64,000 nt of DNA from Pseudoduganella lutea (GTDB lineage: Bacteria > Pseudomonadota > Gammaproteobacteria > Burkholderiales > Burkholderiaceae_D). This document shows, piece by piece, positions 36,064 through 44,194 of this stretch. Made by a program: the position numbers and the translations under genes. Numbering within the stretch: position 1 is the first letter of the stretch; the number at the start of each line of letters is the position of its first letter. The stretch spans positions 7,440,001 through 7,504,000 of the forward strand of contig NZ_CP035913.1 of the NCBI RefSeq assembly GCF_004209755.1, read 5' to 3'. The notes below the pieces were generated by a model. It was given only the letters and a program-made list of their open reading frames with translations. It ran no database searches and was not told the origin of the DNA.

Positions 36064-37494
36064 TCAAAAAGCCAGAGGGAGGCGCACCGACAGCGAAACG
36101 TCCGGCGTGTCACGTGTCAGCCCGGCACCCACGGTCACGTTGACGGTGCGCTTGTCGGTCAGGCGGTAGGAAAAGCCCATCAGCAAAGTGCCCAGTTGCG
36201 TGCGCACCGAACCCGGCACGTTGACACCGTTCTGCCTGGTCCGCCCCATGGCGCTGTGGTCGTAGCCCAGGCTGAGCGAAGCCTTTTCGTTCAGTGCCAG
36301 CCCGATGCCGAAATTGAAGCCGACCACGGCCCCCGGCGCCACTTCGCCCAGCGGCTCCGTTGCGCCATCGAGCACGCGGCGCGACACATTGCTGCGCTTG
36401 ACATTGTGCAGGTAGCTGACGCTGCCGAAGAAAATGGCCGGATCGCTGGGGAACAGCCACGTAAGGCTCGGCTGCACGCCGTAGAACCCGGAACCGGTCG
36501 GCAACGCCAGCGGCAGGCCCGTGCCGGTGGCGTTTTCACCCACGCAGCGCCGGGTGCAATCGGTGACGACTTCGAACGGGTCGCGGCCCGTGCGCGTCTT
36601 GATCCGCAAGCCGGCCACGTAATAAGGCTTATCGATGCCGCCGTCGTTCAACTGGTGGCGCAGCGACAGTTCCACATCGCCGATGGCCCGCCCGCTCGTC
36701 TCGAACACACGTTCGACAGCCGTGCCGGTAAACAGCTCGCGGCTCACGGTCGAATCGGCGCGGTAAACGTAAGGCACGCGCACCTCGACCTCGGTGCGGT
36801 TGGTCAGGCCGCGCCGCGCCGCCAGCGCCGCCGTGAACGTGTTGCGCTTGACCTCGCGCACGTCGATCAGGCCGATCAGCAGCGCGGGAATGATCGTGTA
36901 GCCCACCAGGGCCACGCGGTTGCTGGAGGAATAGCCGAACCCGAACGATGGTTCGAGCACCGTGCCGCCGCGCGCCGTCAACACACCAGGCGCCTCGAAC
37001 AGCGGCGCCACCTCGGGCGGGCGCGCGTCGCGCGCGGGTGCCTGGCCCACGGCGGCAGCCTTTGCCGCCGGAGCCGCCGGCACCACGGCCGCCGCGCCCT
37101 GCTGCGCGCCGGGCTGGGGCAATGTCGGCTGTGGCTGCGATGGCGCGGCAGGCCCGCCACCCCGCATCGTGGCCAGCAGTGCCGGATGCAGCGGGCGCCG
37201 AAGCGGGCTTGAAACCGGCGGCCCGGCGCCGTCGGTCGATGCCGTTTCCCATCCCTCCACGTGCGGTGCCGCTGCCGGCGGTGCGCCGCGCGACGCCACC
37301 AGCGCCTCGCGCAGTTGCCGCAGCAGCGCACGCTGCTCGGCCAGCTCTTGTCGCAGTTGGTGCAGCTCGGCGGTCGTGGGCCCCTCGGCCGCTGGCGCCG
37401 CGCTCGCAACTCCCGGTGCATCCTGCGCCAGCGCGCTCAACATGATCAGTGACAGGCCGGCTGAACCGGCACGCAGGGTCTGGTCGAACCGCAT
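36064..37494 (-). CDS. FapF-like outer-membrane barrel with N-terminal coiled coil
   Basis: A 476-residue outer-membrane protein. After a signal peptide (AGSAGLSLIMLSALA) come a coiled coil (TAELHQLRQELAEQRALLRQ), a long Ala/Pro-rich linker (residues ~65-170) and a C-terminal beta barrel (FGFGYSSSNRVALVGYTI to VSLSVRLPLAF, ending in Phe). This order of coiled coil, disordered linker and 12-strand-type barrel is that of FapF, the channel that exports Fap amyloid subunits, and of Phenol_MetA_deg-type transporters. GAGGAG precedes the start. It is the last gene of the operon. Assignment rests on architecture and gene order, not on a search. Confidence 0.7.
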   Translation of the reverse strand: MRFDQTLRAGSAGLSLIMLSALAQDAPGVASAAPAAEGPTTAELHQLRQELAEQRALLRQLREALVASRGAPPAAAPHVEGWETASTDGAGPPVSSPLRRPLHPALLATMRGGGPAAPSQPQPTLPQPGAQQGAAAVVPAAPAAKAAAVGQAPARDARPPEVAPLFEAPGVLTARGGTVLEPSFGFGYSSSNRVALVGYTIIPALLIGLIDVREVKRNTFTAALAARRGLTNRTEVEVRVPYVYRADSTVSRELFTGTAVERVFETSGRAIGDVELSLRHQLNDGGIDKPYYVAGLRIKTRTGRDPFEVVTDCTRRCVGENATGTGLPLALPTGSGFYGVQPSLTWLFPSDPAIFFGSVSYLHNVKRSNVSRRVLDGATEPLGEVAPGAVVGFNFGIGLALNEKASLSLGYDHSAMGRTRQNGVNVPGSVRTQLGTLLMGFSYRLTDKRTVNVTVGAGLTRDTPDVSLSVRLPLAF

Positions 37495-37526
37495 GCGAAC
37501 TCCTCGGACTTGGTGGACGAAGCCGC

Positions 37527-37988
37527 TCAGCGCGGCAGGATGGCGGTGGACAGCGACTGGCGCAGGCTGTCGCCGAAATGCATATCCTTCAGGATCGACA
37601 GGCTGTTGACGGTGGCATCGATCCTGGTCTGGCTGCGGATCAACTGGTCATTGGCACTGTTCTGCAGCAGCAGGCCGGCCAGCGGTTGCGCGGCCCCTGC
37701 CAGCGCGCTGCCCTCACCCACGCGCGCCACCTGGAAGGCCGACGGGGCGGCATCCGCCGTCGACAGCTGGCCGCTGGCGACGACGTTGCCATTCAGGCTG
37801 AGCACCCGGTCGATGGACAGCGAGACCAGCAGGCCATTGCCCGTATCGAAGCCGCCCCGGGCCTCGCCCAGCACGTGCTCGCCGACGGCCACCCAGCCCG
37901 CAGGTGCCGCCGCGGCGAACGCCGGCGCCACGAGGCACGCGGCCGCCAGCATGCAGGCGCGGGGCCATGGCAAACAGCGGATCTTCAT
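37527..37988 (-). CDS. Secreted protein in FapE position, QNS-motif
   Basis: A 153-residue exported protein with signal peptide ending near VAPAFAAAAP. It contains a beta-rich core (LLVSLSIDRVLSLNGNVVAS) and near its end LLLQNSANDQLIRSQTRID, which matches a motif also found in two other secreted proteins of this locus (IQNSGANVLIQ, SQNSGISSLVQ). It starts 11 bases after the peptidase gene with GAAGGAG in front, and is followed after 32 bases by the barrel gene. Position is that of fapE. The function is unknown; interaction with the fibre subunits is an inference. Confidence 0.65.
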   Translation of the reverse strand: MKIRCLPWPRACMLAAACLVAPAFAAAAPAGWVAVGEHVLGEARGGFDTGNGLLVSLSIDRVLSLNGNVVASGQLSTADAAPSAFQVARVGEGSALAGAAQPLAGLLLQNSANDQLIRSQTRIDATVNSLSILKDMHFGDSLRQSLSTAILPR

Positions 37989-37999
37989 GGGTCTCTCCT

Positions 38000-38944
38000 T
38001 CAAAAATCGCCGGCGTCGAACTTTGGCAGCGTTACGCGCTGCAGGCTGTCGCGCTGGAGCGCATCGCCGGGCGGCAGACGCGGCGCGGCCGCCCAGTCGG
38101 ATCGTTCATTGAAGCGCGCTTTGCCCGGGCGGTCATGGATCACGAACAAGAGTTGGTTCAGCCAGATCGCCTCGAACGCCGCACGCGACAATGCGCGCGT
38201 GCCACCGGACGGATCGCCGAACAGCACCCGCCCATCCCGCATGCCCTTGACCACGACGAAGTGCCGGTAGCCATGTTCGGCCACCAGCACGATCGCGGGC
38301 AGCCCCGCCTTCGCCAGGTTGTCGAGGGGTTGCTGGAATCCATCGGCCGTGAAGCCATGCGCGGCCAGGAAGCGCTTCATGTCGAGCAGCGAAAAACCTT
38401 CCTGGCGAATGCGCCGCTGGTCGCCGCCGGCAAACATCTGGGCAAAGGCCTGCTGTTCGCCGACGGGGTAGCCGTAGTGATGCGTCAGCAGCGTGGCCAG
38501 TGCCGCCGAACCGCAACTGAAGTCATATTGCTGGCGCACGGTGGACAGGTAACGGGCCTCTTTCAGGCTGGTGACCCGCATCGATACGGGACCGCCGCCG
38601 GCGATCGGCAGGTCGGCGGCGGGCACGAGCACGGGCAAGCTCAACAGAGAGCCCAGCCACAGTGATCGCAGCATCGACGACAGCATGCGAAGCCGTGGCG
38701 CAAGCGTCCAAAGCCGTGGCGCAATGGCGCGCAATGCCGTCAATCGAAACGGGTTCGATACCGGCGAAGCGATCCCCCAGCGGTAAGGCATCTCCCTGGA
38801 GAGCGGGATCACCTGGGAGAGCGGGATCGCCCGGGAAAACGACATCGCCATGGGCGGATTCGCCATCGATAGCGGGCTCCCCCTTGCGGTGCCCGTCCAC
38901 CCGGCCAGCCGGCGCCGGGCTGGCATTCCCGCCGGCGCCTTCAT
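38000..38944 (-). CDS. C39 family cysteine peptidase (FapD-like)
   Basis: Up to 314 residues. The C-terminal ~200 form a C39 (papain-like, bacteriocin-processing type) peptidase: catalytic Cys in VRQQYDFSCGSAALATLL, His in YRHFVVVKGMRDG and Asp in FGDPSGGT. Same-type peptidases are FapD in Pseudomonas. The ATG at 38944 overlaps the upstream stop (ATGA). This start gives an 86-residue N-terminal extension with in-frame repeats (SRAIPL, SQVIPL; LAPRLWT, LAPRLRM). A shorter start at 38686 (MLSSMLRSLWLGSLLSLPVL) would give a signal peptide directly and a more usual length. The true start is open. Confidence 0.75.
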   Translation of the reverse strand: MKAPAGMPARRRLAGWTGTARGSPLSMANPPMAMSFSRAIPLSQVIPLSREMPYRWGIASPVSNPFRLTALRAIAPRLWTLAPRLRMLSSMLRSLWLGSLLSLPVLVPAADLPIAGGGPVSMRVTSLKEARYLSTVRQQYDFSCGSAALATLLTHHYGYPVGEQQAFAQMFAGGDQRRIRQEGFSLLDMKRFLAAHGFTADGFQQPLDNLAKAGLPAIVLVAEHGYRHFVVVKGMRDGRVLFGDPSGGTRALSRAAFEAIWLNQLLFVIHDRPGKARFNERSDWAAAPRLPPGDALQRDSLQRVTLPKFDAGDF

Positions 38945-39435
38945 CGGATCTGCACGTTGACGATGGTGGCGTTCTGGATCAGCACATTGGCGCCCGAATT
39001 CTGGATCACCATCGGCAATCCCGACGCGTTGCTGAACGCCCCATCGGTAATCGTGTTCGTTCCCGTGGCAACATTGATCGCGGTATTGCCACCGACCGTG
39101 CCGCTCAACGCCATTTCGCTCCATGGTGTTCCGGTGCCGCCGCGCAGTGTGTCCAGGCTGGCGTTGCCCAGTGCACCGTGCGCACCAGGTGTTTCCGGCG
39201 CTGCTTGCGCAACGGGGGGCAGGTCCCGCACCGCCCCGGGCAGGGGCAGCGGCCCCGCTTCCACGAGGAATGTTCGCGGCACGTCCTCCTCCGCAGCGGA
39301 CACGCATGCCACCGCAAGGCTCGCCCACAGCAATACCGCGCCAAGCCTGCGCACGCCGCGCCACACCAGTGCCATTCCCGCCCCTCCGGCCGGGCGCGCC
39401 AGCCTCCTGCCTGTTCCGGTCATTCGATCGTGCAT
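38941..39435 (-). CDS. Small secreted protein with IQNSG motif (minor-subunit candidate)
   Basis: A 164-residue exported protein. The signal sequence lies near residues 18-46 (GMALVWRGVRRLGAVLLWAS). The C-terminal third is beta/Asn-rich: GNTAINVATGTNTITDGAFS, then VIQNSGANVLIQNATIVNV. This end resembles that of the large Gly-rich protein encoded just upstream, so both may be subunits of one fibre, with this one as the minor partner (inference). GGAGGAACC precedes the ATG at 39435. The stop overlaps the possible start of the peptidase gene. Confidence 0.7.
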   Translation of the reverse strand: MHDRMTGTGRRLARPAGGAGMALVWRGVRRLGAVLLWASLAVACVSAAEEDVPRTFLVEAGPLPLPGAVRDLPPVAQAAPETPGAHGALGNASLDTLRGGTGTPWSEMALSGTVGGNTAINVATGTNTITDGAFSNASGLPMVIQNSGANVLIQNATIVNVQIR

Positions 39436-39481
39436 GGTTCCTCCATCGGTCTCGCGCAATGTCGGGCCTCGTTCCGGCCAT

Positions 39482-39516
39482 GTGCGGAAGGCCACCGTTT
39501 CGGTGGCCTTCCGCAC
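39482..39516 (-). terminator. Perfect 16-bp intercistronic hairpin after the Gly-rich gene
   Basis: GTGCGGAAGGCCACCG and CGGTGGCCTTCCGCAC pair completely over 16 bases with a three-base loop, 13 bases after the stop of the large gene. No T-run follows. It probably lowers read-through and stabilises the upstream mRNA, making the major protein more abundant than the rest. Confidence 0.75.
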
Positions 39517-39528
39517 GCAGTTACCGCC

Positions 39529-41484
39529 TTAGCGGCCGACCGCCAGGTTGGCCTGCACGTTGACGCTCTGCTGCACGAGCGAACTGATGCCGCTGTTCTG
39601 GCTGATGACGGAAATGCCCGCGGCCGACTGCGCCACGCCACTCATCGCGTTGGACATGTTGAAGGTGCCGGCATTGACCGTGTTGCTGCCGCCAGCGCCA
39701 CCCGTGCCACCTTCGCCGGTGCCACCCGTGGCGGCACCGGCAGTCGTGGCACCCGTGGCGCCGCCCGCCCCGCCCGTGCCCGCGCCACCGGCACCGCCCG
39801 CGCCGCCGTCACCGGCCATGGCACTGCCGTTGGTGGCGCTGCCGCCAGTCCCTGCACCACCGGTGCCGGCACCGGCCGTGGACGTGCCACCCGTTCCCGC
39901 GCCACCAGAAGCACCGGCACCCGCCGTGTTCGATGCGGCGCCACTTGCCGCGCCGGACCCGCCGGCCGCGCCGGCAGCCCCGTTACCTGCGGTGCTGCTG
40001 CCGCTGCCACCGGCCGCGCCGCTGCCGCCCATGCCGCCGGTGCCGGCCGCCCCGGCACCACCCGCCGTGCTGGCCGTGGCTCCCGCGCCGCCGCCGCCGG
40101 ACGTGTTCGTGCCGCCGGCCGCGCCTGCGCCCGCCGTGTTGGTGGCGGCAGCACCGGCACCGCCGGCACCGCCCGCACCGCCACTGGCGCCCGCGCCAAC
40201 GGCCGCGCCGGCACCGCCAGCCCCGGCCGTCTGCGTACCGCCGCGCGCCGTCACGGCGCCGGTCGTGCCGGCGCCACCCGCAGCGGTACCGCCGCTACCG
40301 GCGCCACCCGTGCCGCCGGCCCCGCCGCCAGCGCCGCCGGTGGCCGCCCCGGAGGTGGTACTGGCCGTCTGGTCACCCGTGCTTGGCGGCGGTTCGCCGG
40401 ATGGCGTGCCGCTCGCGGTGCTGGCGGTCCCCGCCCCGCTCGTTCCCGCGCCGCCATAGCCGGCCGTGCCGGCGCCCGCGCCGCCCGGCCCGTTGCCACC
40501 GGTCGCATTGCCGGCCGTTGCCGTGCTGCCCGCATCCGCACCGCCCGATGACGCCGCGCCGCCCGCCGCGCCAGCACCACCGGCGCCGCCTGCGCCACCC
40601 AAGCCGCCCAGCCCGCCAGTGCCACCCGCACCGCCCGCCGCCGCGCCGGTGGCGCCGCCGTTACCGCCCGCGGCACCCGTCGAACTGCCGCTGGCGCCAC
40701 CCGCGCCGCCGGTGGCCATGCCGGCCAGGCCGCCGGCACCGCCGGTTCCCGCGCCGCCCGCCGCACCGCTGCCGCCCGCACCGCCATAGCCGTCGGAGCT
40801 GGTGCCCCCCGCACCGCCAAGGCCACCGACGCCGCCTGCGCCGCCGGCACCCGACGTGGCACCCGTTGCCAGGCCGCCAGCGCCACCAGCGCCGCCAGTT
40901 GTTGCCCCATTGGTGGCATTGCCGCCGGTCGCCATGCCGCCCGCGCCGGCGCCACCGGTCGCATTGCCATTGGTGGCCACACCACCGATGCCGCCGGCCG
41001 CGCCCGTTGCACCGGCGCCGTTGCCGCCCGCGCCGGCCGTGGCGGCCGCATTGCCGCCCGTGGCCGCGCCGCCGGTACCGCCGGCGGCGGTACCGCCGCT
41101 GGCCGCGCCATTATTGGTGGCCACGTTGCCGATGTGGTTCACCGTATTGCCGCTGACGGTACCGGTCAGCGTGCTGACCGCGGTGGCGGTCGAAGTATTG
41201 AATGCATTGTCGAGGTTCGAGGTCGCCGTGGCGCCGTTGTTGGCCGAGGCGGCGCCGGCAGCCAGTGCGGTCGCATAGCCGGTACTGTTGTTATTGTTGT
41301 TGGCCTGGGTGTTGTCACGGTTGGAGCTGGAATCGCTGGTGCTGTTGTCGATCGTCGCCGTCGATGCATCGTTGGCATGGGCTCCCGCGCCGCTTTGCGT
41401 CACTGCCGACGTGGGGTCGGTGGTCTGGGCATAGGCGCCGCTGCAGGCTAACGCGATTGCCGTGGCAAACATGGTTTTCTTCAT
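39529..41484 (-). CDS. Large Gly-Gly-X-rich secreted protein (fibre-subunit candidate)
   Basis: A 651-residue exported protein. Signal peptide MKKTMFATAIALACSGAYA; residues ~20-125 are Asn/Ser/Thr-rich (STSDSSSNRDNTQANNNNNS, TVSGNTVNHIGNVATNN); ~125-595 are made of Gly-Gly-X triplets (GGAGGAGGVGGLGGAGG) with almost no charge, no Cys and few bulky residues. The last ~50 residues return to an Asn/Ser/Gln-rich segment (FNMSNAMSGV, SQNSGISSLVQQSVNVQANL). It resembles amyloid or polyglycine-II structural proteins rather than an enzyme. GAGGAAAG precedes the ATG at 41484. It is the first gene of the operon, behind a sigma-54 promoter. Confidence 0.8.
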   Translation of the reverse strand: MKKTMFATAIALACSGAYAQTTDPTSAVTQSGAGAHANDASTATIDNSTSDSSSNRDNTQANNNNNSTGYATALAAGAASANNGATATSNLDNAFNTSTATAVSTLTGTVSGNTVNHIGNVATNNGAASGGTAAGGTGGAATGGNAAATAGAGGNGAGATGAAGGIGGVATNGNATGGAGAGGMATGGNATNGATTGGAGGAGGLATGATSGAGGAGGVGGLGGAGGTSSDGYGGAGGSGAAGGAGTGGAGGLAGMATGGAGGASGSSTGAAGGNGGATGAAAGGAGGTGGLGGLGGAGGAGGAGAAGGAASSGGADAGSTATAGNATGGNGPGGAGAGTAGYGGAGTSGAGTASTASGTPSGEPPPSTGDQTASTTSGAATGGAGGGAGGTGGAGSGGTAAGGAGTTGAVTARGGTQTAGAGGAGAAVGAGASGGAGGAGGAGAAATNTAGAGAAGGTNTSGGGGAGATASTAGGAGAAGTGGMGGSGAAGGSGSSTAGNGAAGAAGGSGAASGAASNTAGAGASGGAGTGGTSTAGAGTGGAGTGGSATNGSAMAGDGGAGGAGGAGTGGAGGATGATTAGAATGGTGEGGTGGAGGSNTVNAGTFNMSNAMSGVAQSAAGISVISQNSGISSLVQQSVNVQANLAVGR

Positions 41485-41641
41485 TCTTTCCTCGCTGAAG
41501 TAGTGGGCCGATCCGATCGATTTGCCGGTTGTCGAGCGATCCAGCCATGGCGCTGTCGCGCTATGAGCTATCAAGCTGTCGGTGGCGGGTGACCGGAATT
41601 GCGCGGGATCGCATGTGCGACGCTCGCGTCCTCGACTTATC

Positions 41642-41656
41642 GCAAGCTTGGTGCCA
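41642..41656 (-). promoter_or_regulatory. Sigma-54 promoter of the Fap-like operon
   Basis: Read on the minus strand, TGGCACCAAGCTTGC contains the -24 GG and -12 GC with exactly ten bases between, and both full blocks TGGCAC and TTGC. The transcript would start near 41630, giving a leader of about 145 bases before the Gly-rich gene. Confidence 0.85.
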
Positions 41657-41729
41657 TGCGCCTGTGGATGCGCTAAGCGATTGAAATCGCTGGCATTTCA
41701 TCGGGCCGCTGCGGGCCCGCGACGGGCGC

Positions 41730-41833
41730 GGTGTCACTCGGGTGTGCCAAGCGGACGGTGCGCTGCGCCGCCGTTACCGCTGGGCTCCCCCTGCAGTGGG
41801 CAGGCGATGGGCTGTCACACCCGTGTGACAGCC
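41730..41833. promoter_or_regulatory. Palindromic enhancer-like sites upstream of the sigma-54 promoter
   Basis: Site 1 (41810-41833) is a perfect 24-base palindrome with arms GGCTGTCACAC and GTGTGACAGCC around CC. Site 2 (41730-41750) is a degenerate copy (TGTCAC, GTGTGCCA). Their centres lie roughly 190 and 110 bases before the predicted start, the usual range for activator binding at sigma-54 promoters. The adjacent activator gene is the obvious candidate. Confidence 0.7.
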
Positions 41834-41908
41834 ACCTGTGCAGCGAACACGACCGCACTGACCAGCAAGACCACCTGGCCGCGTCAAGTGACTGGCCGTT
41901 GACGCGTA

Positions 41909-43305
41909 TCACGGCTCGCGCTTGCGGGCTGGTGGGGCAATGCTGTGCTTGGCCATCAGGCGGTAAACCGTCATGCGCGATACGCCCAGTTCGCGTGCCA
42001 CGTGCGTGATGCTCTTGCCGGCGCGCAGGCCGGCTTCGACGGCGCGATGTTCGGCCTGCATGCGCGCGCCGTGCAGGGCCAGCGCCGGCGCCGTGGCGGC
42101 ATCCAGGCCGAGATCGTGCGGCATGATCAGCCGGCCTTCCGCCATCACGGCCGCGCGGCGCACGCGGTTGTGCAGTTCGCGCACATTGCCGGGCCAGTGA
42201 TGCGCGCCCAGCGCCTCCAGCGCGCCACGGGAAAACCCCCGCAAATACGCGGGGCGTTCGCGGGCATGGTCGTGGAAGAACGTTTCGGCAAGCACCGTCA
42301 CATCTTCGCGGCGTTCGCGCAGCGGCGGCATTTCCAGCGTCAGCACATTGAGGCGATAGAACAGGTCTTCGCGAAACGTGCCCCGGGCAACGGCGGCGTC
42401 GAGCCGCACATGGGATGCCGCGATCACGCGCACGTCCACCGGCAGCGGGCGCGTGCCCCCAGGCGATAGATCGTTTTCTCTTGCAGGAAACGCAGCAGGT
42501 TGGCCTGCATGTCCAGGGGCAGGTCGCCGATATCATCCAGGAAGACCGCGCCGCCCGCGGCTGATTCGATCAGGCCGGCACGCGCCTTGCCAGCGCCCGT
42601 AAACGCGCCCCGCTCATGGCCGAACAGCTCCGACTGCACCAGGCTGGCGGGAATCGCGCCGCAATTGATCGGCACGAACGGCCCGTGCGCACGCGCGGAG
42701 CCTTCATGCACCGCGCGCGCGGCCAGTTCCTTGCCGGTGCCGCTTTCGCCCCAGATCAGCACCGGTGCATCGGCCGCCGCCACCTTGCGCAATTGCCGGC
42801 GCAGGCGGGCGATCGCCTCGCTGTTGCCGGTAAGGCGCGACGCGTGCGGTTCGGCGGCATGATGGCAGGCCTCGCCAGCCGTCGGTATGAGGCTCGCAAG
42901 CCCGTATGCATGGCCCAGCGTCTGCCTCAGCCGCGCCGTGTCGACGGGCATTGTGTGAAAATCGAGACAGTGGTCGGCAACGAGCTTGCGGCAGACGGCG
43001 TCGCCCAGCGTCGCGGTGCTGCAGACCGCGACCCAGCGCGTGCGGAAGTGTTCGCGCAGCAGGAGGTCGAGCGAATCGACGGTCCATGGATTGCCGGGCG
43101 CCACGGCGTGTGCCTGGGTGTGCGCCTGAGCGGGCAGCCGGTCGAGCACCAACAGGCCGACCGGCACCGGGTGCGCGCTCAGCAGGGCATGTGCTTCCGC
43201 CAGGTCGCGGGCAACACGGATCGTGAAACCGGTGGCCGCAGCCTCCAGCACGGCCGAGACGGCGGCATCCGGCGCGGGGATGCAAAGCAGTTGTCGTTGT
43301 AGCAT
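41909..43305 (-). pseudogene. Sigma-54-dependent activator gene, frameshifted
   Basis: Two overlapping frames encode one activator of ~465 residues. The 5' frame (42424-43305) has an N-terminal atypical receiver-like region (residues ~1-120), then the AAA+ domain with Walker A GESGTGKE, the sigma-54 loop GAFTGA and Walker B VFLDDIGD. It breaks after TIYRLGARA. The 3' frame (from 42439 to 41909) resumes [20 protein letters not shown], then LRERREDV, HHWPGNVRELHNRVR and a Fis-type HTH (KSITHVARELGVSRMTVYRL). One more G in the run of five (C-run at 42456-42460 on the plus strand) restores the frame. It is adjacent to a sigma-54 promoter it probably serves. Confidence 0.82.
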
Positions 43306-43521
43306 TTTGATACCATCTTTTTCTCATGGGTAAATCCAGCCCGGCCGTGGACACGGCACGAATCGCAGGCTCCAGGCAACGTCGAACCACCCGGCGGCGC
43401 CTTGCCGCGCCGGATTGGCGCAGATAGAATGCCGTCCGCGGTTTCACAAAGTGAAAATCGACACATGTCCCCGGTGTTGCCGGGTCAGCGCAGGATCGGC
43501 AATGCAAGGTCAGGAAACGTC

Positions 43522-44171
43522 ATGAACCACCAGGGAACCAGCCAGGGAAACAGCAACGAACATCGGCTGGAGCCTGCGCATCTGCCAACATTCAGACAAC
43601 GCCTGGCCTTGCGAGTTCTGCATTTGTTCGGCTGGCGGATGAAGTTCCGCCCGCTGCCTGGCCGCGCGGCATCGCGGTGGTCTACCCGCACACGTCCAAT
43701 TGGGACTTCGTGATCGGACTGGTCAGCAAATGGGCCATGGGGTTGCCGTTCCGGTGGCTGGCGAAGGATTCCATGTTCCGCATCCCGGTGCTGGGCAACT
43801 GGTTCCAATGGCTGGGTGGGCAGCCTGTCGACCGCAGCGCGCCGCAGGGCATGATCCGGGCGCAGGCGGAGCGCATGCATGCCGAAAGCTGGTACTGGCT
43901 CGTGATCACGCCGGAAGGGACGCGTGGCTACCGGCCGAACTGGAAGAGCGGCTTCTACCACCTGGCGCTGGAGGCGAAGGTACCTCTCGTGCTGGTGAGC
44001 CTCGATTACTCGCGCAAGACGCTGGATTTCACGCAGCACCTCTGGCTGACTGGCGACCCAGAGCAGGACCTGGCCGCCATCCGGGCCGCCTATGACGGCC
44101 GCCACGGCAAGCATCCCGAAGACGCCGCCCCCATCGTGCTGGGCGAACGGCGCAAGGAACCTCGCGAATAA
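43522..44171 (+). pseudogene. PlsC-type acyltransferase gene, frameshifted
   Basis: Together two frames encode a ~216-residue 1-acylglycerol-3-phosphate acyltransferase-like protein. The first frame starts at ATG 43522 (AGGAAAC upstream) and reads to FGWRMKFRPLPG. The second continues PRGIAVVYPHTSNWDFVIGL with the HxxxxD catalytic motif, then ITPEGTRGY and VPLVLVSLDYSRKT. The break is at 43661-43664, where one more C would join them (GGCCGC for GGCCCGC). The body is intact otherwise, so a recent mutation or sequence error is likely. It converges on hupE with a family B repeat between. Confidence 0.75.
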
Positions 44172-44194
44172 TCACTTGAAAAAAATTGCCCGAA

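Noticed and set aside
39640..41110. Dense short repeats that could suggest a CRISPR or satellite array
   Set aside because: The period is the three-codon GGX pattern of a protein, with no constant repeat-spacer structure.
39548..41278. Long Pro/Ala-rich open frames on the plus strand across 39.5-41.3 kb
   Set aside because: They are the mirror of the Gly-rich minus-strand gene: GGX codons read as Pro/Ala-rich on the other strand. The minus-strand frame has a signal peptide, ribosome site and promoter.
41909..42439. A separate 176-residue regulator gene
   Set aside because: It is the 3' half of the sigma-54 activator, split off by a one-base shift; the AAA+ domain runs across the break.
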